This document shows, in pieces, positions 7,860 to 16,809 of a stretch of DNA of 64,000 bases. This DNA is from Pseudonocardia phyllosphaerae (GTDB lineage: Bacteria > Actinomycetota > Actinomycetes > Mycobacteriales > Pseudonocardiaceae), in contig NZ_JBKGXS010000004.1 of NCBI RefSeq assembly GCF_046546475.1, positions 248,001 through 312,000 on the forward strand. The letters run 5' to 3'. Both the position numbers and the translations under genes were made by a program. Below the pieces are notes generated by a model. That model saw only the letters and a list, made by a program, of their open reading frames with translations. It had not been told where the DNA came from and ran no database searches. Position 1 is the first letter of the stretch, and each line of letters begins with the position of its first letter.

Positions 7860-8930
7860 GTGCCACTGCGCCATCCGCACCGCCTGCTCGCCGGGCTCGC
7901 CGCCGCCGTCGTCACCCTCGGCATCGCCTCGGCGGCTCCGGCCGTCGCCGGTCCCGCGCTGCCGGACGAGCTGCCCGCGCTCACCGAGGACGCCGCCGCC
8001 GCGCGCGTCCCGGCCGTCACCGAGGCGGCGGGTCCCGCGCTCGCCGGGGTCTGGTTCGACCCGTCCGGCGGCGGACGGCTGATGGCAGGCACCTGGGACC
8101 CGGCGCTCGCGCCCGTGCTCTCGGCGCTCGGCGCCACCCCGGTCGTGCGGGACGAGCCGCGCAGGGACCCGGCGGCGGCCGCCCGGGCGCTCACCGACCG
8201 GCTGGGCGCGCGGATGCCGGCCGGGCTGGCCGCGTACGGCACCGACCCGCGCAGCGAGCAGCTCGTGCTCGACGTCGTCGAGGGTCCGGGCTCGGCGGGA
8301 CTGGCCCGCGCGCTGACCACCGGGCTGGACCCGGCCGCGGTCCGTGTGGAGCAGGTCCCGGCCGCGGCGCACCGCCAGGCCACCGTCGGTGGCGGCGACG
8401 GCATCACCGACGGCTCCCGCCGCTGCACCGCAGGCTTCGCCACGACCGACGGCTCGGCCCGCTGGCTGCTCACCGCCGGGCACTGCACCCGTGGCTCGGG
8501 CACCTGGTACACCGGCGCCGACGAGGACACCATCGGCTCCGGCGCCCGGACCGCGCAGGGCGCCGACGCGGGCGCGATCCCGGTCCAGGAGGGCGACGTC
8601 AGCGCGACGGCCGGCGGCACCCGGGTCACCGGCACCCGCTCCGCCCCGGTCGGCACGACGGTCTGCCTGTACGGCTCCACCAGCGGGCGGTCGTGCGGGC
8701 CGGTCCAGCGCACCGGCGTCACGGTGAACTTCGACGGCCAGAGCCAGCCCGGGCTCACCCAGGTCGGTGCCTGCGCCCGCGAGGGCGACTCCGGCGCCCC
8801 GTACGTCACCGCCGACGGCCAGGCGCAGGGCCTGCACACCGGTGCAGGCGGGGCGAACCAGTGCACCGCGTACTTCACCCCGGTCGCGACGGCGACCCGT
8901 GACCTGGGCCTGACCGTCCTGACCGGCTGA
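7860..8930 (+). CDS. Secreted S1-family serine protease (streptogrisin/alpha-lytic type) with pro-region
   Basis: 356 residues. GTG at 7860 follows AAGGA by 5 bases and begins a clear signal peptide: basic RHPHR, hydrophobic LLAGLAAAVVTLGIA, then an APAVAG cleavage region. Residues about 35-180 form a pro-region. The mature protease starts near TVGGGDGITDG. The catalytic triad is His in LLTAGHC, Asp in the GADAGAIPV segment and Ser in GDSGAPY. Cysteines around each site suggest disulfides, as expected for an exported enzyme. It is divergent from the sigma factor, so control by that factor is conceivable but unproven. It converges on rarA with a 9-base gap. Confidence 0.9.
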   Translation: MPLRHPHRLLAGLAAAVVTLGIASAAPAVAGPALPDELPALTEDAAAARVPAVTEAAGPALAGVWFDPSGGGRLMAGTWDPALAPVLSALGATPVVRDEPRRDPAAAARALTDRLGARMPAGLAAYGTDPRSEQLVLDVVEGPGSAGLARALTTGLDPAAVRVEQVPAAAHRQATVGGGDGITDGSRRCTAGFATTDGSARWLLTAGHCTRGSGTWYTGADEDTIGSGARTAQGADAGAIPVQEGDVSATAGGTRVTGTRSAPVGTTVCLYGSTSGRSCGPVQRTGVTVNFDGQSQPGLTQVGACAREGDSGAPYVTADGQAQGLHTGAGGANQCTAYFTPVATATRDLGLTVLTG

Positions 8931-8939
8931 GCCGCCGGC

Positions 8940-10337
8940 TCAGGTGCGGTCGCGGATCCCGCGGACCACCCGGCGCAGCTTCGGCAGCCGCTCGGCCAGC
9001 GTGCGCTCGTTCCCGCGGCCGGTGGGCGTGTAGTAGTCGACGCCGACGACGTCGTCGGGCGGGTACTGCTGGCGCAGCACGCCGTCCGGGTCGTCGTGCG
9101 GGTAGCGGTAGCCGACGGCGTTGCCGAGCTTCTGGGCGCCAGCGTAGTGCCCGTCACGCAGGTGGGCCGGGACGGCGCCGACCTTGCCGGAACGGACGTC
9201 GGCCATCGCCGCGTCGATCGCGGTGATCACCGCGTTGGACTTCGGGGCGGTCGCCAGGTGCACGGTGACCTGGGCGAGTGCGATCCGCGCCTCCGGCATC
9301 CCGACGAGCTGCACGACCTGCGCCGCCGCCGTCGCGGCGGGGAGCGCGGTCGGGTCGGCCAGCCCGACGTCCTCCGAGGCGTGGATCATCAGCCGGCGTG
9401 CGACGAACCGCGGGTCCTCCCCCGCGACGAGCATCCGCGCCAGGTAGTGCAGCGCCGCGTCCGCATCCGAGCCGCGGATCGACTTGATGAACGCGCTGAT
9501 GACGTCGTAGTGCTGGTCGCCCGCACGGTCGTAGCGCACCGCGACCTCGGTGACGGCCCGTTCGACCGCGTCCAGGTCGACCGTGGTCTCCCCCGCGCCG
9601 AGCACGCCGTCGGCGGCGGCCTCGAGCGCGGTGAGCGCGCGGCGCCCGTCGCCCGCGGCCAGCCGCACCAGCGCGTCCTCGCCGTCGGCGACCAGCGTGA
9701 CGGCGCCGCCGAGACCCCGTTCGGAGGCGACCGCGCGGCGCAGCAGCGCGCGCAGGTCGTCCTCGCCCAGGGACTGCAGCTGCAGCACCAGCGAGCGGGA
9801 CAGCAGCGGCGAGACCACCGAGAACGACGGGTTCTCCGTGGTCGCGGCCACCAGCAGGACCAGCCGGTCCTCGACGGCGCCGAGCAGGGCGTCCTGCTGG
9901 GTGCGGGAGAAACGGTGGACCTCGTCGATGAACAGCACGGTCTGGGTGCCGTCGCGGTCCCGGCGGGTGCGGGCCTCGGAGATGACCGCGCGCAGCTCCT
10001 TCACCCCGGCCGAGAGCGCGGACAGGGCGACGAAGTGCCGCTGCCCGCCACCTGCACCCGCCATCAGCCGCGCGATCGTCGTCTTGCCGGTGCCGGGCGG
10101 GCCGTAGAGCAGGACCGACGCCGCCGCCCCGCCGTCGAGCAGGCGGCGCAGCGGGGCACCCGGCTTGAGCAGCTCCGGCTGCCCGACGACCTCGTCGAGG
10201 CTGCGCGGGCGCATCCGGGCGGCCAGCGGGGCGCCCGGGCGCGCGCCGCCGGCGTCCCCGGTGTCCCCGGTGTCGGGGTCCCCCTCATCGGGGCCGCCCG
10301 GGCCGGGGCCGATGTCGAACAGACCGTCGGTGCTCAT
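8940..10337 (-). CDS. rarA: Replication-associated recombination protein RarA (MgsA), AAA+ ATPase
   Basis: 465 residues. Clamp-loader-like AAA+ ATPase acting at stalled replication forks. It has RMRPRSLDEVVGQPELL at the start of the core, Walker A GPPGTGKTT, Walker B VLFIDEVHRF, sensor 1 AATTENPSF, and the tetramerisation domain with DQHYDVISAFIKSIRGSD and YARMLVAGEDPRFVARR-type sequence. The C-terminus (QYPPDDVVGVDYYTPTGRG) is typical of the family. ATG at 10337 was preferred to a start 6 codons earlier. Its neighbour upstream is a Tyr/Gln/Gly-rich membrane protein, the same pairing as Rv2559c and Rv2560 in mycobacteria. Confidence 0.93.
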   Translation of the reverse strand: MSTDGLFDIGPGPGGPDEGDPDTGDTGDAGGARPGAPLAARMRPRSLDEVVGQPELLKPGAPLRRLLDGGAAASVLLYGPPGTGKTTIARLMAGAGGGQRHFVALSALSAGVKELRAVISEARTRRDRDGTQTVLFIDEVHRFSRTQQDALLGAVEDRLVLLVAATTENPSFSVVSPLLSRSLVLQLQSLGEDDLRALLRRAVASERGLGGAVTLVADGEDALVRLAAGDGRRALTALEAAADGVLGAGETTVDLDAVERAVTEVAVRYDRAGDQHYDVISAFIKSIRGSDADAALHYLARMLVAGEDPRFVARRLMIHASEDVGLADPTALPAATAAAQVVQLVGMPEARIALAQVTVHLATAPKSNAVITAIDAAMADVRSGKVGAVPAHLRDGHYAGAQKLGNAVGYRYPHDDPDGVLRQQYPPDDVVGVDYYTPTGRGNERTLAERLPKLRRVVRGIRDRT

Positions 10338-10401
10338 CGCCGTCCAGCCTGCCACCGGGCACCGACGGTTCCGCGCCCGGTGGCGGCAGGCGGGTGCCGG
10401 G

Positions 10402-11538
10402 TCAGGCGCGGTCGATCTCGTCGGCGAGGACGGGTGTGTGCACCGGGTTGTGCTCGTGGAACCGGCACTCGGCGTAGGTGACGATGCTCGCCGCGGTGCC
10501 CACGACGGCCGCGGGGATCATCAGCAGGTTGTAGACGATCTGGCCGAGGGCCGGGGCGGCGTAGCCGACACCACCGGCGATCAGGCTCGTGATGATCCCG
10601 TAGATCCCGCCGAGGACGACCAGCACGAGCAGGCGGCCGAACACCGGGAACCAGCGCGGGTTGACCAGGCGGAAGCACCGGCCGATCCCCGCCCGCTCGA
10701 CGACGACGACACCGGTCAGTGCGCCGCCGACCACGACCGACAGGTAGATGCCGGGGATGACCAGCAGGACGAACCCGATCCCGACGATGATTGCCGAGAG
10801 GATCGTCCATCCGATGATCGGCAGGGCGCGGTTCCGGGCGAACGCGATCACCTGGTCGCGCGACCAGGGACGGCCCGCCGCGTCACGCACGATGACGAAC
10901 ACCGAGGCCGCCTGGGCGAGTGCGCCGAGCACGATGGCCACGACGAACAGGACGAACCCGCCGGCGCCGACCGCGTACTGGAACCCGAAGCTGGGGGCGA
11001 GCGCGTCGTTGTCGTAGGACGTCGGCCCGCCGGCGACAAGCACGGCGATCGCGCTGATGATCGCGACCGGGAGCAGCGCGCAGAGCTGGATGATCGCCAG
11101 CGTCTTCCAGCTGCGCCCGACCGTACCGACGATCTTCGAGGCCCAGTCGCCGAACGAGAACGGGACCAGCGGATCCGGGGAGCTCCCGGTCGGCGGCCCG
11201 TGGCCTGCCCCGCCGGGGTACGGCTGACCACCGTAGGCGCCACCCGGGTAGGGCTGCCCGCCGTAGGGCTGCGGTCCCCCGTACTGCTGCGGTTCGCCCT
11301 GGCCGCCGTAGGGCTGCTGCTGCCCGTACTGCTGCTCTCCGTGCTGCTGCTCTCCGTAGGGCTGCCGGCCGTACTGCGGGTCCCCCGACTGCCCGTACGG
11401 CTGCTGCGGATACGGCTGCTGTGCGTACGGGTCCTGGCTCTGCGGGTCCTGACCGTGCGGGCCCTGTGCCGGCTCGCCCGGGCCGTGCCGGTCGGCACCG
11501 GACCCGGAGTCGCCCCCCTGCGGCGGTTCACTGCTCAT
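10402..11538 (-). CDS. Membrane protein with Gln/Tyr/Gly/Pro-rich disordered N-terminus (Rv2560-like)
   Basis: 378 residues. The first 120 are low complexity, dominated by repeats of QPYGGQ, QYGG and PYPGG. The rest holds about six hydrophobic segments: TLAIIQLCALLPVAIISAIAVLVAG, FVLFVVAIVLGALAQAASVFVIV, IIGWTILSAIIVGIGFVLLVIP and three more. It resembles the Pro/Gly-rich transmembrane protein found beside rarA in mycobacteria (Rv2560) and the membrane domains of the glycerophosphodiesterase-associated DUF group. The function is unknown. The Tyr-rich tail should be cytosolic and could drive clustering. Confidence 0.75.
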   Translation of the reverse strand: MSSEPPQGGDSGSGADRHGPGEPAQGPHGQDPQSQDPYAQQPYPQQPYGQSGDPQYGRQPYGEQQHGEQQYGQQQPYGGQGEPQQYGGPQPYGGQPYPGGAYGGQPYPGGAGHGPPTGSSPDPLVPFSFGDWASKIVGTVGRSWKTLAIIQLCALLPVAIISAIAVLVAGGPTSYDNDALAPSFGFQYAVGAGGFVLFVVAIVLGALAQAASVFVIVRDAAGRPWSRDQVIAFARNRALPIIGWTILSAIIVGIGFVLLVIPGIYLSVVVGGALTGVVVVERAGIGRCFRLVNPRWFPVFGRLLVLVVLGGIYGIITSLIAGGVGYAAPALGQIVYNLLMIPAAVVGTAASIVTYAECRFHEHNPVHTPVLADEIDRA

Positions 11539-11707
11539 GAACCCGACCCTAACGGCGCATCGGACACGTCACGGGCGATTTCATCGGGTCGGCGCCGTTT
11601 CGTGACCACGCACCGCGTTCCCCCGACCCCGGATCGTCGCCGGAACGCAACGCGGCGGACCCTCGGGGACACGGTGTCGCAACACTGACCGGGCACACTC
11701 GTCGGGC

Positions 11708-11932
11708 ATGGACACGATCCTCCGTTGCCCGCTCTGCGCCCGCCTCCGGTCCGACGCCGACATCCGCGGTCTCGGCTGGAGCAGCCACCACGGCCCGTCC
11801 GGCGTCGTGTGGGTCTGCGGGACCTGCACCCGTGCCAACCTCGTCGACATCGAGCTGGGTCTGCTCGACCCGGCCCGGATGCCGTCGCAGGCCCCGGTCC
11901 CGCAGGAGGTCCCGGCCCAGCGCGCCGCCTGA
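11708..11932 (+). CDS. Small zinc-ribbon protein
   Basis: 74 residues, ATG start. Two CxxC knuckles, CPLC at 7-10 and CGTC at 37-40, are spaced as in a rubredoxin-like or zinc-ribbon fold, followed by an Ala/Pro tail. No known function can be named. It is followed by the AsnC regulator and aminotransferase on the same strand after a 78-base gap. Coding is supported by the conserved-looking Cys pairs and by codon periodicity. Confidence 0.7.
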   Translation: MDTILRCPLCARLRSDADIRGLGWSSHHGPSGVVWVCGTCTRANLVDIELGLLDPARMPSQAPVPQEVPAQRAA

Positions 11933-12010
11933 GCAGCGCGCCGCCCCCGGTCGGCACGCCCGGCGCGCGGAGGGCGCACTTCCCGGCCCCGCCGTCGTAG
12001 GGTCACCGGC

Positions 12011-12526
12011 GTGCGGGAGATCCTGGAGTTGCTGGAACGGGACGCGTCCCTGGACCACGCCACCGTCGCGACCATGCTCGGCCTGCCCCGCGAGGAGGTC
12101 GACGCCCGGATCGCGCAGTGGGAGCGGGCCGGGGTGATCCGGCGGCACAAGGCCGTCGTCGACTGGGAACGCTACGAGGACGGCACCGACGGCCTCGAGG
12201 GCGCCGGACGGGCGGGCGCCCAGGTCACCGCGTTCATCGACGTCTCGGTCGTCCCGGCACGCGGGGTCGGCTTCGACGACGTCGCCACCCGGATCTCCCG
12301 GTTCGCCGAGGTCCGCGACTGCTATCTCGTCTCCGGCGGGCACGACCTGCGCTGCACGGTCGTCGGCCAGGACATCCGCGCGGTCAGCGACTTCGTCGCG
12401 CAGAAGCTGTCGACGATCGACCGCATCACCTCGACCGCCACGCACTTCGTGCTCGCCACGCACAAGCGCGACGGCGACTCCTTCGCCGAGCCCGAGCCGG
12501 ACCACCGGCTCCCGGTGACGCCGTGA
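12011..12526 (+). CDS. Lrp/AsnC family transcriptional regulator
   Basis: 171 residues from GTG 12011. The N-terminal winged HTH reads EILELLERDASLDHATVATMLGLPREEVDARI. The RAM (ACT-like) effector domain contains VTAFIDVSVVPARGVGFDDVATRISRF and the YLVSGGHDLRCTVVG strand, which usually senses an amino acid. Its stop codon overlaps the GTG of the aminotransferase gene by 3 bases (GTGA), so the pair is translationally coupled. It most likely controls the same small operon in response to the amino acid its partner handles. Confidence 0.88.
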   Translation: MREILELLERDASLDHATVATMLGLPREEVDARIAQWERAGVIRRHKAVVDWERYEDGTDGLEGAGRAGAQVTAFIDVSVVPARGVGFDDVATRISRFAEVRDCYLVSGGHDLRCTVVGQDIRAVSDFVAQKLSTIDRITSTATHFVLATHKRDGDSFAEPEPDHRLPVTP

Positions 12527-13677
12527 AGCCGCTCAACGCGACGATCTCGGCCATTCCGCCGTCGGGCATCCGGCGGTTCTTCGACATCGCCGCCGAGATG
12601 GACGACGTCATCTCCCTCGGCGTCGGCGAGCCCGACTTCGTGACGCCGTGGCGGATCCGCGAGGCCGGCATCTACGCCCTGGAACACGGCTACACGACCT
12701 ACACCGGCAACGCGGGCCTGCCCCGGCTGCGCGAGCTGATCTGCGCGGACCTGGCCGCGCGCTACGACGCGCACTACGACCCGGCGACCGAGTGCCTGAT
12801 CACCACCGGCGTCTCCGAGGGCCTGGACCTGGCGTTCCGGGTGCTGCTGAACCCCGGCGAGCAGGTGATCATCCCGGAGCCCTGCTACGTCGCCTACGAG
12901 CCGTGCGTCGCGTTCGCCGGCGGCACCCCGGTCACCGTGCCGACCCGCGCCGAGGACGGGTTCGCGATCGACGTCGCCGCCGTCGAGGCCGCGATCACCC
13001 CGGACACCAAGGCGGTACTGATCGGCTCACCGGCCAACCCGACCGGGGCCGTGCAGTCCCCGGAGGTGCTGCGCGCGCTGGTCGAGCTGGCCGAGCGCCA
13101 CGACCTCTACCTGCTCTCCGACGAGATCTACGACCGGCTCACCTACAGCGGCGCGCACACCTGCCTGGGCGCGGTCCCGGGCGCCCGGGAGCGGACCGTG
13201 GTGCTCGGCGGGTTCTCCAAGGCGCAGGCCATGACCGGCTGGCGGGTCGGCTGGCTCGCCGCTCCGCGCCCGATCGCCGAGCTGTGCCTGCGCGTGCACC
13301 AGTACACGATGCTGTGCGCCCCGCACGTCTCCCAGGTCGCCGCGATCGAGGCCCTCGCGCACGCCGAGGGCGACGTCGCGGAGATGGTCGCCGACTACGA
13401 CCGTCGCCGCCGGGTGTTCGTGAAGGGGCTGCGCGAGGCCGGGCTGGAGTGCCCGGAGCCCGAGGGCGCGTTCTACGCGTTCCCGAGCATCCGGGTGTCC
13501 GGCCTGGACAGCGAGACCTTCGCCGAGCGCCTCCTGCGGGAGGAGTCGGTCGCCGTCGTCCCGGGCGGTGTGTTCGGGCCGTCCGGCGAGGGGCACATCC
13601 GCTGTTCGTACGCCACGGCACTCCCCCAGCTGGAGCAGGCCGTGGAGCGGATCGGGAACTTCCTGCGGCGCCTCTGA
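12523..13677 (+). CDS. PLP-dependent class I/II aminotransferase
   Basis: 384 residues, fold type I. It starts by GTG at 12523 inside the regulator's stop. Key residues: VGEPDF near 31, the NPTG motif in GSPANPTGAV, the aspartate of LLSDEIYDRL, and the PLP lysine in GGFSKAQAMTGWRVGW. This is the wording of the aspartate/aromatic aminotransferase subgroup that is usually coupled to an AsnC regulator in actinobacteria. The amino donor is not certain. Its last 205 bases are overlapped on the other strand by the GDSL hydrolase frame. Confidence 0.92.
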   Translation: MKPLNATISAIPPSGIRRFFDIAAEMDDVISLGVGEPDFVTPWRIREAGIYALEHGYTTYTGNAGLPRLRELICADLAARYDAHYDPATECLITTGVSEGLDLAFRVLLNPGEQVIIPEPCYVAYEPCVAFAGGTPVTVPTRAEDGFAIDVAAVEAAITPDTKAVLIGSPANPTGAVQSPEVLRALVELAERHDLYLLSDEIYDRLTYSGAHTCLGAVPGARERTVVLGGFSKAQAMTGWRVGWLAAPRPIAELCLRVHQYTMLCAPHVSQVAAIEALAHAEGDVAEMVADYDRRRRVFVKGLREAGLECPEPEGAFYAFPSIRVSGLDSETFAERLLREESVAVVPGGVFGPSGEGHIRCSYATALPQLEQAVERIGNFLRRL

Positions 13678-14540
13678 ACCGCGCGCGGCCTGCGGTTGGC
13701 GACCATGCCGCGGACGACGACCGGTCCCAGGTCCCGGCCGCGGCGCACCAGCCACGGCACCCCCTTCACGACCAGCCAGGCACCGCACTCCCAGGAGCGG
13801 ACCTCGCGGCCGCCGCAGGGGTCGAGCCCGACCTCGCCGGGCACGTCCCAGCCGGCGGCGGCCAGCAGCCCGGTCATGCCGCGGGCGAGCAGCCGGTGCC
13901 CGCGCTCGGACGGGTGCAGCCGGTCGGCGCTCCACGTCTCGCGCTCGTAGCCGCCGTCGACGCGGTGCAGGTCGAGCACCCCGGCGACGACGCCACCCTC
14001 GGCGGCGTGCGCCACGGCGGCGTCGAGGGCGTCGTTCAGGGCGGTGATGCGGGCGGACAGGACGCGGGCGAACGGCCCCGGGAGCCGGACGACGCGGGTG
14101 TGGTCGTGGTAGCGGACCAGCAGCACGGTGGCGCCGGTGGAGCCGAGCAGGGCGATCGCCTCGGCGGCGTCGCGGCGGATGTCGTCGGGGTCGAAGTCGC
14201 CGCGCAGGGTGTCGTTCATCCCGGCGCACAGCACGACGACGTCGCCGGGCTCGGCCATCGCGGCCGGCACCTGCTGGTGGCGCACGGCGGCCATCCGGGC
14301 CCCGGTCCGGCCGTGGTTGTCGAGCTCGACGGGCCCGTCCGGGCCGGTCAGGGCGTCGCGGAGCAGCGGGGCGAACCCCCGCCATCCGCCGCCGGGCGCC
14401 GGGTCGCCGACGCCGACGGCGGTCGAGTCCCCGACGACGGTGAGGCGGCGGACCGGCCGGCCGGGCGTGCGGGGCGGGCTCGGGAGGGTCGGGACGTGGG
14501 CGACGGTCTCGGGCGCGATCATCGGACGCACGCCGGTCAC
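13473..14540 (-). CDS. SGNH/GDSL-family hydrolase (lipase/esterase fold)
   Basis: 355 residues as an open frame. Block I is VVGDSTAVGVGD with the nucleophile Ser. Block III is CAGMNDTLRGDF, with Asn in the oxyanion hole. Block V is SADRLHPSERGH, with the Asp/His pair. No signal peptide is visible, so it is probably cytosolic or released by another route. The family domain ends near residue 240; the last 68 residues are Arg/Ser-rich and lie antisense to the 3' end of the aminotransferase gene. Either the tail is real or the protein ends in an unusual read-through extension. GTG 14540 or ATG 14522 could be the start; neither has a strong ribosome site. Confidence 0.8.
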   Translation of the reverse strand: MTGVRPMIAPETVAHVPTLPSPPRTPGRPVRRLTVVGDSTAVGVGDPAPGGGWRGFAPLLRDALTGPDGPVELDNHGRTGARMAAVRHQQVPAAMAEPGDVVVLCAGMNDTLRGDFDPDDIRRDAAEAIALLGSTGATVLLVRYHDHTRVVRLPGPFARVLSARITALNDALDAAVAHAAEGGVVAGVLDLHRVDGGYERETWSADRLHPSERGHRLLARGMTGLLAAAGWDVPGEVGLDPCGGREVRSWECGAWLVVKGVPWLVRRGRDLGPVVVRGMVANRRPRAVQRRRRKFPIRSTACSSWGSAVAYEQRMCPSPDGPNTPPGTTATDSSRRRRSAKVSLSRPDTRMLGNA

Positions 14541-14670
14541 GATGAGCGTCGACGGCGCCGTCGCGGTGTGCGCACGGTGACGGTGTCGCTACTCCCTCGC
14601 GAACTCTGTGGTGCCCCACCGGCCCGGCCAGGCCGTCGTCGGTGCCCGGAGTCGTCGCTGCCCGGAGTCG

Positions 14671-15855
14671 TCAGCGTCCGCCGCGGAACGCCGGGAACGG
14701 CGCCAGCTCCGGCGCGGCGTCCGGGGACTCCCGCTCCAGCGCGGCGACGACGGCTCCGGCGAGCGCCGCGGTCCCGGGACGCCCGCTGCCGTCGGCGACG
14801 GCGCCCAGGCCGCGCCAGTAGTGCCGCAGCGCGGTGCTGATCCGCGGCGACCGGCTCGCGTCGACCCCGATCGGCCCGTCGCGGTCGAACATGCGCGGCA
14901 ACAGCATCCACGTCGACCACCACACCCAGAGCAGGTGCGCGTCGGTGAGCCGGGACTCCAGGACGTCGGGGTCGTCGAGCTCGGGCCAGACCGGCGCGAT
15001 CTCCGAGCGCCACGCGTCGATCATCGACTCGGCGACGTCGCCGGGCAGCGCGAAGCTGGCCGCGCAGCCGGGGAACGGGACCCGCATGTAGGCGGCGTCG
15101 AGCACGACGTCGCGGAAGCAGCCCCACTCGAAGTCGACGAACCGCACGCCGCGGCTGGTCACCAGGTTGTTGTCCGGGCACGTGTCGGACGGGCTGAACG
15201 CGCGGAACCCGGTGCCGCCCAGCAGCCGGACCGCGCCGAGCGCCTCGGGCACGGCCGGCTCCGGCACGGTGACGCCGAGGCCGTCGGTGAGCAGCTCGGG
15301 CAGCCCGGCGAGCGCGGCGCGGGCCTGCTCCGAGACCGGGTCGCGGCGGGCCTTCTCCCCCAGCCGGCGCAGCAGCGCCCCGAAGTCGCCCTCCCGCCCG
15401 GCGGTGGCGGCCTGCATCCGGCCCAGGCCACGGGCCCAGCCGAGCAGGCAGCTGCGGGCGGCGTCGCGGTCGCCGGCGAACAGCTTGTCGGCCAGCGTGG
15501 AGCTGCGGCCGAGGTCCTCGAGCACGAGCAGCCGCTGCTCGGGGTCGTGCGCGATGATCGCCGGGCTGGGCCGGACGTCGGTGGGCAGCGCGGTGAACAG
15601 CTGGCAGGACGCGACCTCGTAGCGGAACGGGTCGGCCGACCCGGCGTCGCCGCGATACTGCTTGACCACGACCGAGCGCCGGTCGGAGAACGGGTTGACC
15701 CCCATCCGGGCCCGGGCCACCACCGAGTCCCCGCTGCCGCCGAGGTCCTCGGGGTCGGAGAGCTCGACGTCGGAGCCCGCCCGCCGCGACAGCAGGCGCG
15801 CCGCGCCGGCCACCGCCGCGACCGCGTCCGGCGTCGCCTGCGGATCCGTCATCAC
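14671..15855 (-). CDS. Phosphotransferase-family protein (APH/kinase-like fold)
   Basis: 394 residues. Small-molecule kinase fold: VVVKQYRG carries the ATP-binding lysine, LLVLEDLG is the hinge, FSPSDTCPDNNLV is the catalytic loop with the Asp (in place of HGDxxxxN), and VRFVDFEWGCFRDVVLDAAY is the metal-binding DFG-like segment. The substrate is not predictable. It follows DUF389 with 9 bases between and probably shares its transcript. The start is GTG 15855; the next codon is ATG and could serve as well. Confidence 0.78.
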   Translation of the reverse strand: MMTDPQATPDAVAAVAGAARLLSRRAGSDVELSDPEDLGGSGDSVVARARMGVNPFSDRRSVVVKQYRGDAGSADPFRYEVASCQLFTALPTDVRPSPAIIAHDPEQRLLVLEDLGRSSTLADKLFAGDRDAARSCLLGWARGLGRMQAATAGREGDFGALLRRLGEKARRDPVSEQARAALAGLPELLTDGLGVTVPEPAVPEALGAVRLLGGTGFRAFSPSDTCPDNNLVTSRGVRFVDFEWGCFRDVVLDAAYMRVPFPGCAASFALPGDVAESMIDAWRSEIAPVWPELDDPDVLESRLTDAHLLWVWWSTWMLLPRMFDRDGPIGVDASRSPRISTALRHYWRGLGAVADGSGRPGTAALAGAVVAALERESPDAAPELAPFPAFRGGR

Positions 15856-15864
15856 CGCCGGACC

Positions 15865-16806
15865 CTACCCCTCCGACAGGCGCCGGTCCGCGCCCCGGCG
15901 ACGGGACCAGAGCCGCGACAGCAGCAGCACTCCGGCCGCCGCGAGGACCGCTCCGACGACGTTCACGACCAGCTGCAGCAGCGACAGCCCGGCCTCGTCC
16001 CAGCGACCCTCGGTGGCCGCGACCGACCCGAACGCCGCCGCGGGCACCGTGGTCACCGAGATGAACACCCCGACCAGCGCCGAGGACCGCGCCGAGGTCA
16101 GCGACAGCATCCCGGCCGCGCCCGCGAGCAGCGCGACGACCAGTGAGAACGGCCCGACCTCGTAGATGAAGTCCATCTGCTGGAGCTGGTCGAGGCCGTC
16201 GGAGGACAGCCAGCCGAGCGCGTCGAACAGCCACGTCGCGAGTGCGGTGACCAGCATGGCCAGCGGGAACCCGACGGCCAGCGCGAGCCCGCCGCGGCGC
16301 ATGAGGTCACCGCGGCGCAGCACCATCCCGACCGCGAACGCGGCCATCGGCCCGAACTCGGGCCCCATCACCATCGCCCCGACCACGGTGACCGGGGAGT
16401 CGGTGACCGCGCCGACCGCGGCGAGCACGCAGGCGATCGTGAGGAAGGTCAGGAACGTGACGGTCGGCCGGGACTCCTCGCCGGTGCGGCCGATCAGCTC
16501 GTCCCAGACGACGGCGTCGGCGCCGTCACCGGGCGCGGCCTCCTCGGCGGCGTCGGCCCGGTCGGACAGCACGGTGTCGAGCTGCTCGACGGTGACCGCG
16601 CCGTCGTGGTCGATGCCCAGGTCGGCCATCGCGGCGAGGACGGCGTCGGTGGCCTCACGGGCCACGTCGGCCTCGACGAGGTCACCGCGGGGCTCCACGG
16701 CGGCACCGGGGTGGACCACCAGGTGGGCCACCCCGGGCTCGTCGCGGAGCACGTCGACGACCTCGGTCGTCCGCCCCTCGGGGCAGACGACGCGCAGGTG
16801 CAGCAC
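15865..16806 (-). CDS. DUF389 family membrane protein
   Basis: 313 residues. A soluble N-terminal ACT-like region of about 115 residues (LHLRVVCPEGRTTEVVDVL) is followed by six predicted membrane helices, beginning with FLTFLTIACVLAAVGAVTD and the conserved VVGAMVMGPEFGPMAA loop that marks the DUF389 (TIGR00341) family. The biochemical function is unknown. It starts three bases after the aspS stop and is probably co-transcribed with it. An Arg-rich cytosolic tail ends the protein. Confidence 0.88.
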   Translation of the reverse strand: MLHLRVVCPEGRTTEVVDVLRDEPGVAHLVVHPGAAVEPRGDLVEADVAREATDAVLAAMADLGIDHDGAVTVEQLDTVLSDRADAAEEAAPGDGADAVVWDELIGRTGEESRPTVTFLTFLTIACVLAAVGAVTDSPVTVVGAMVMGPEFGPMAAFAVGMVLRRGDLMRRGGLALAVGFPLAMLVTALATWLFDALGWLSSDGLDQLQQMDFIYEVGPFSLVVALLAGAAGMLSLTSARSSALVGVFISVTTVPAAAFGSVAATEGRWDEAGLSLLQLVVNVVGAVLAAAGVLLLSRLWSRRRGADRRLSEG

Positions 16807-16809
16807 GCC

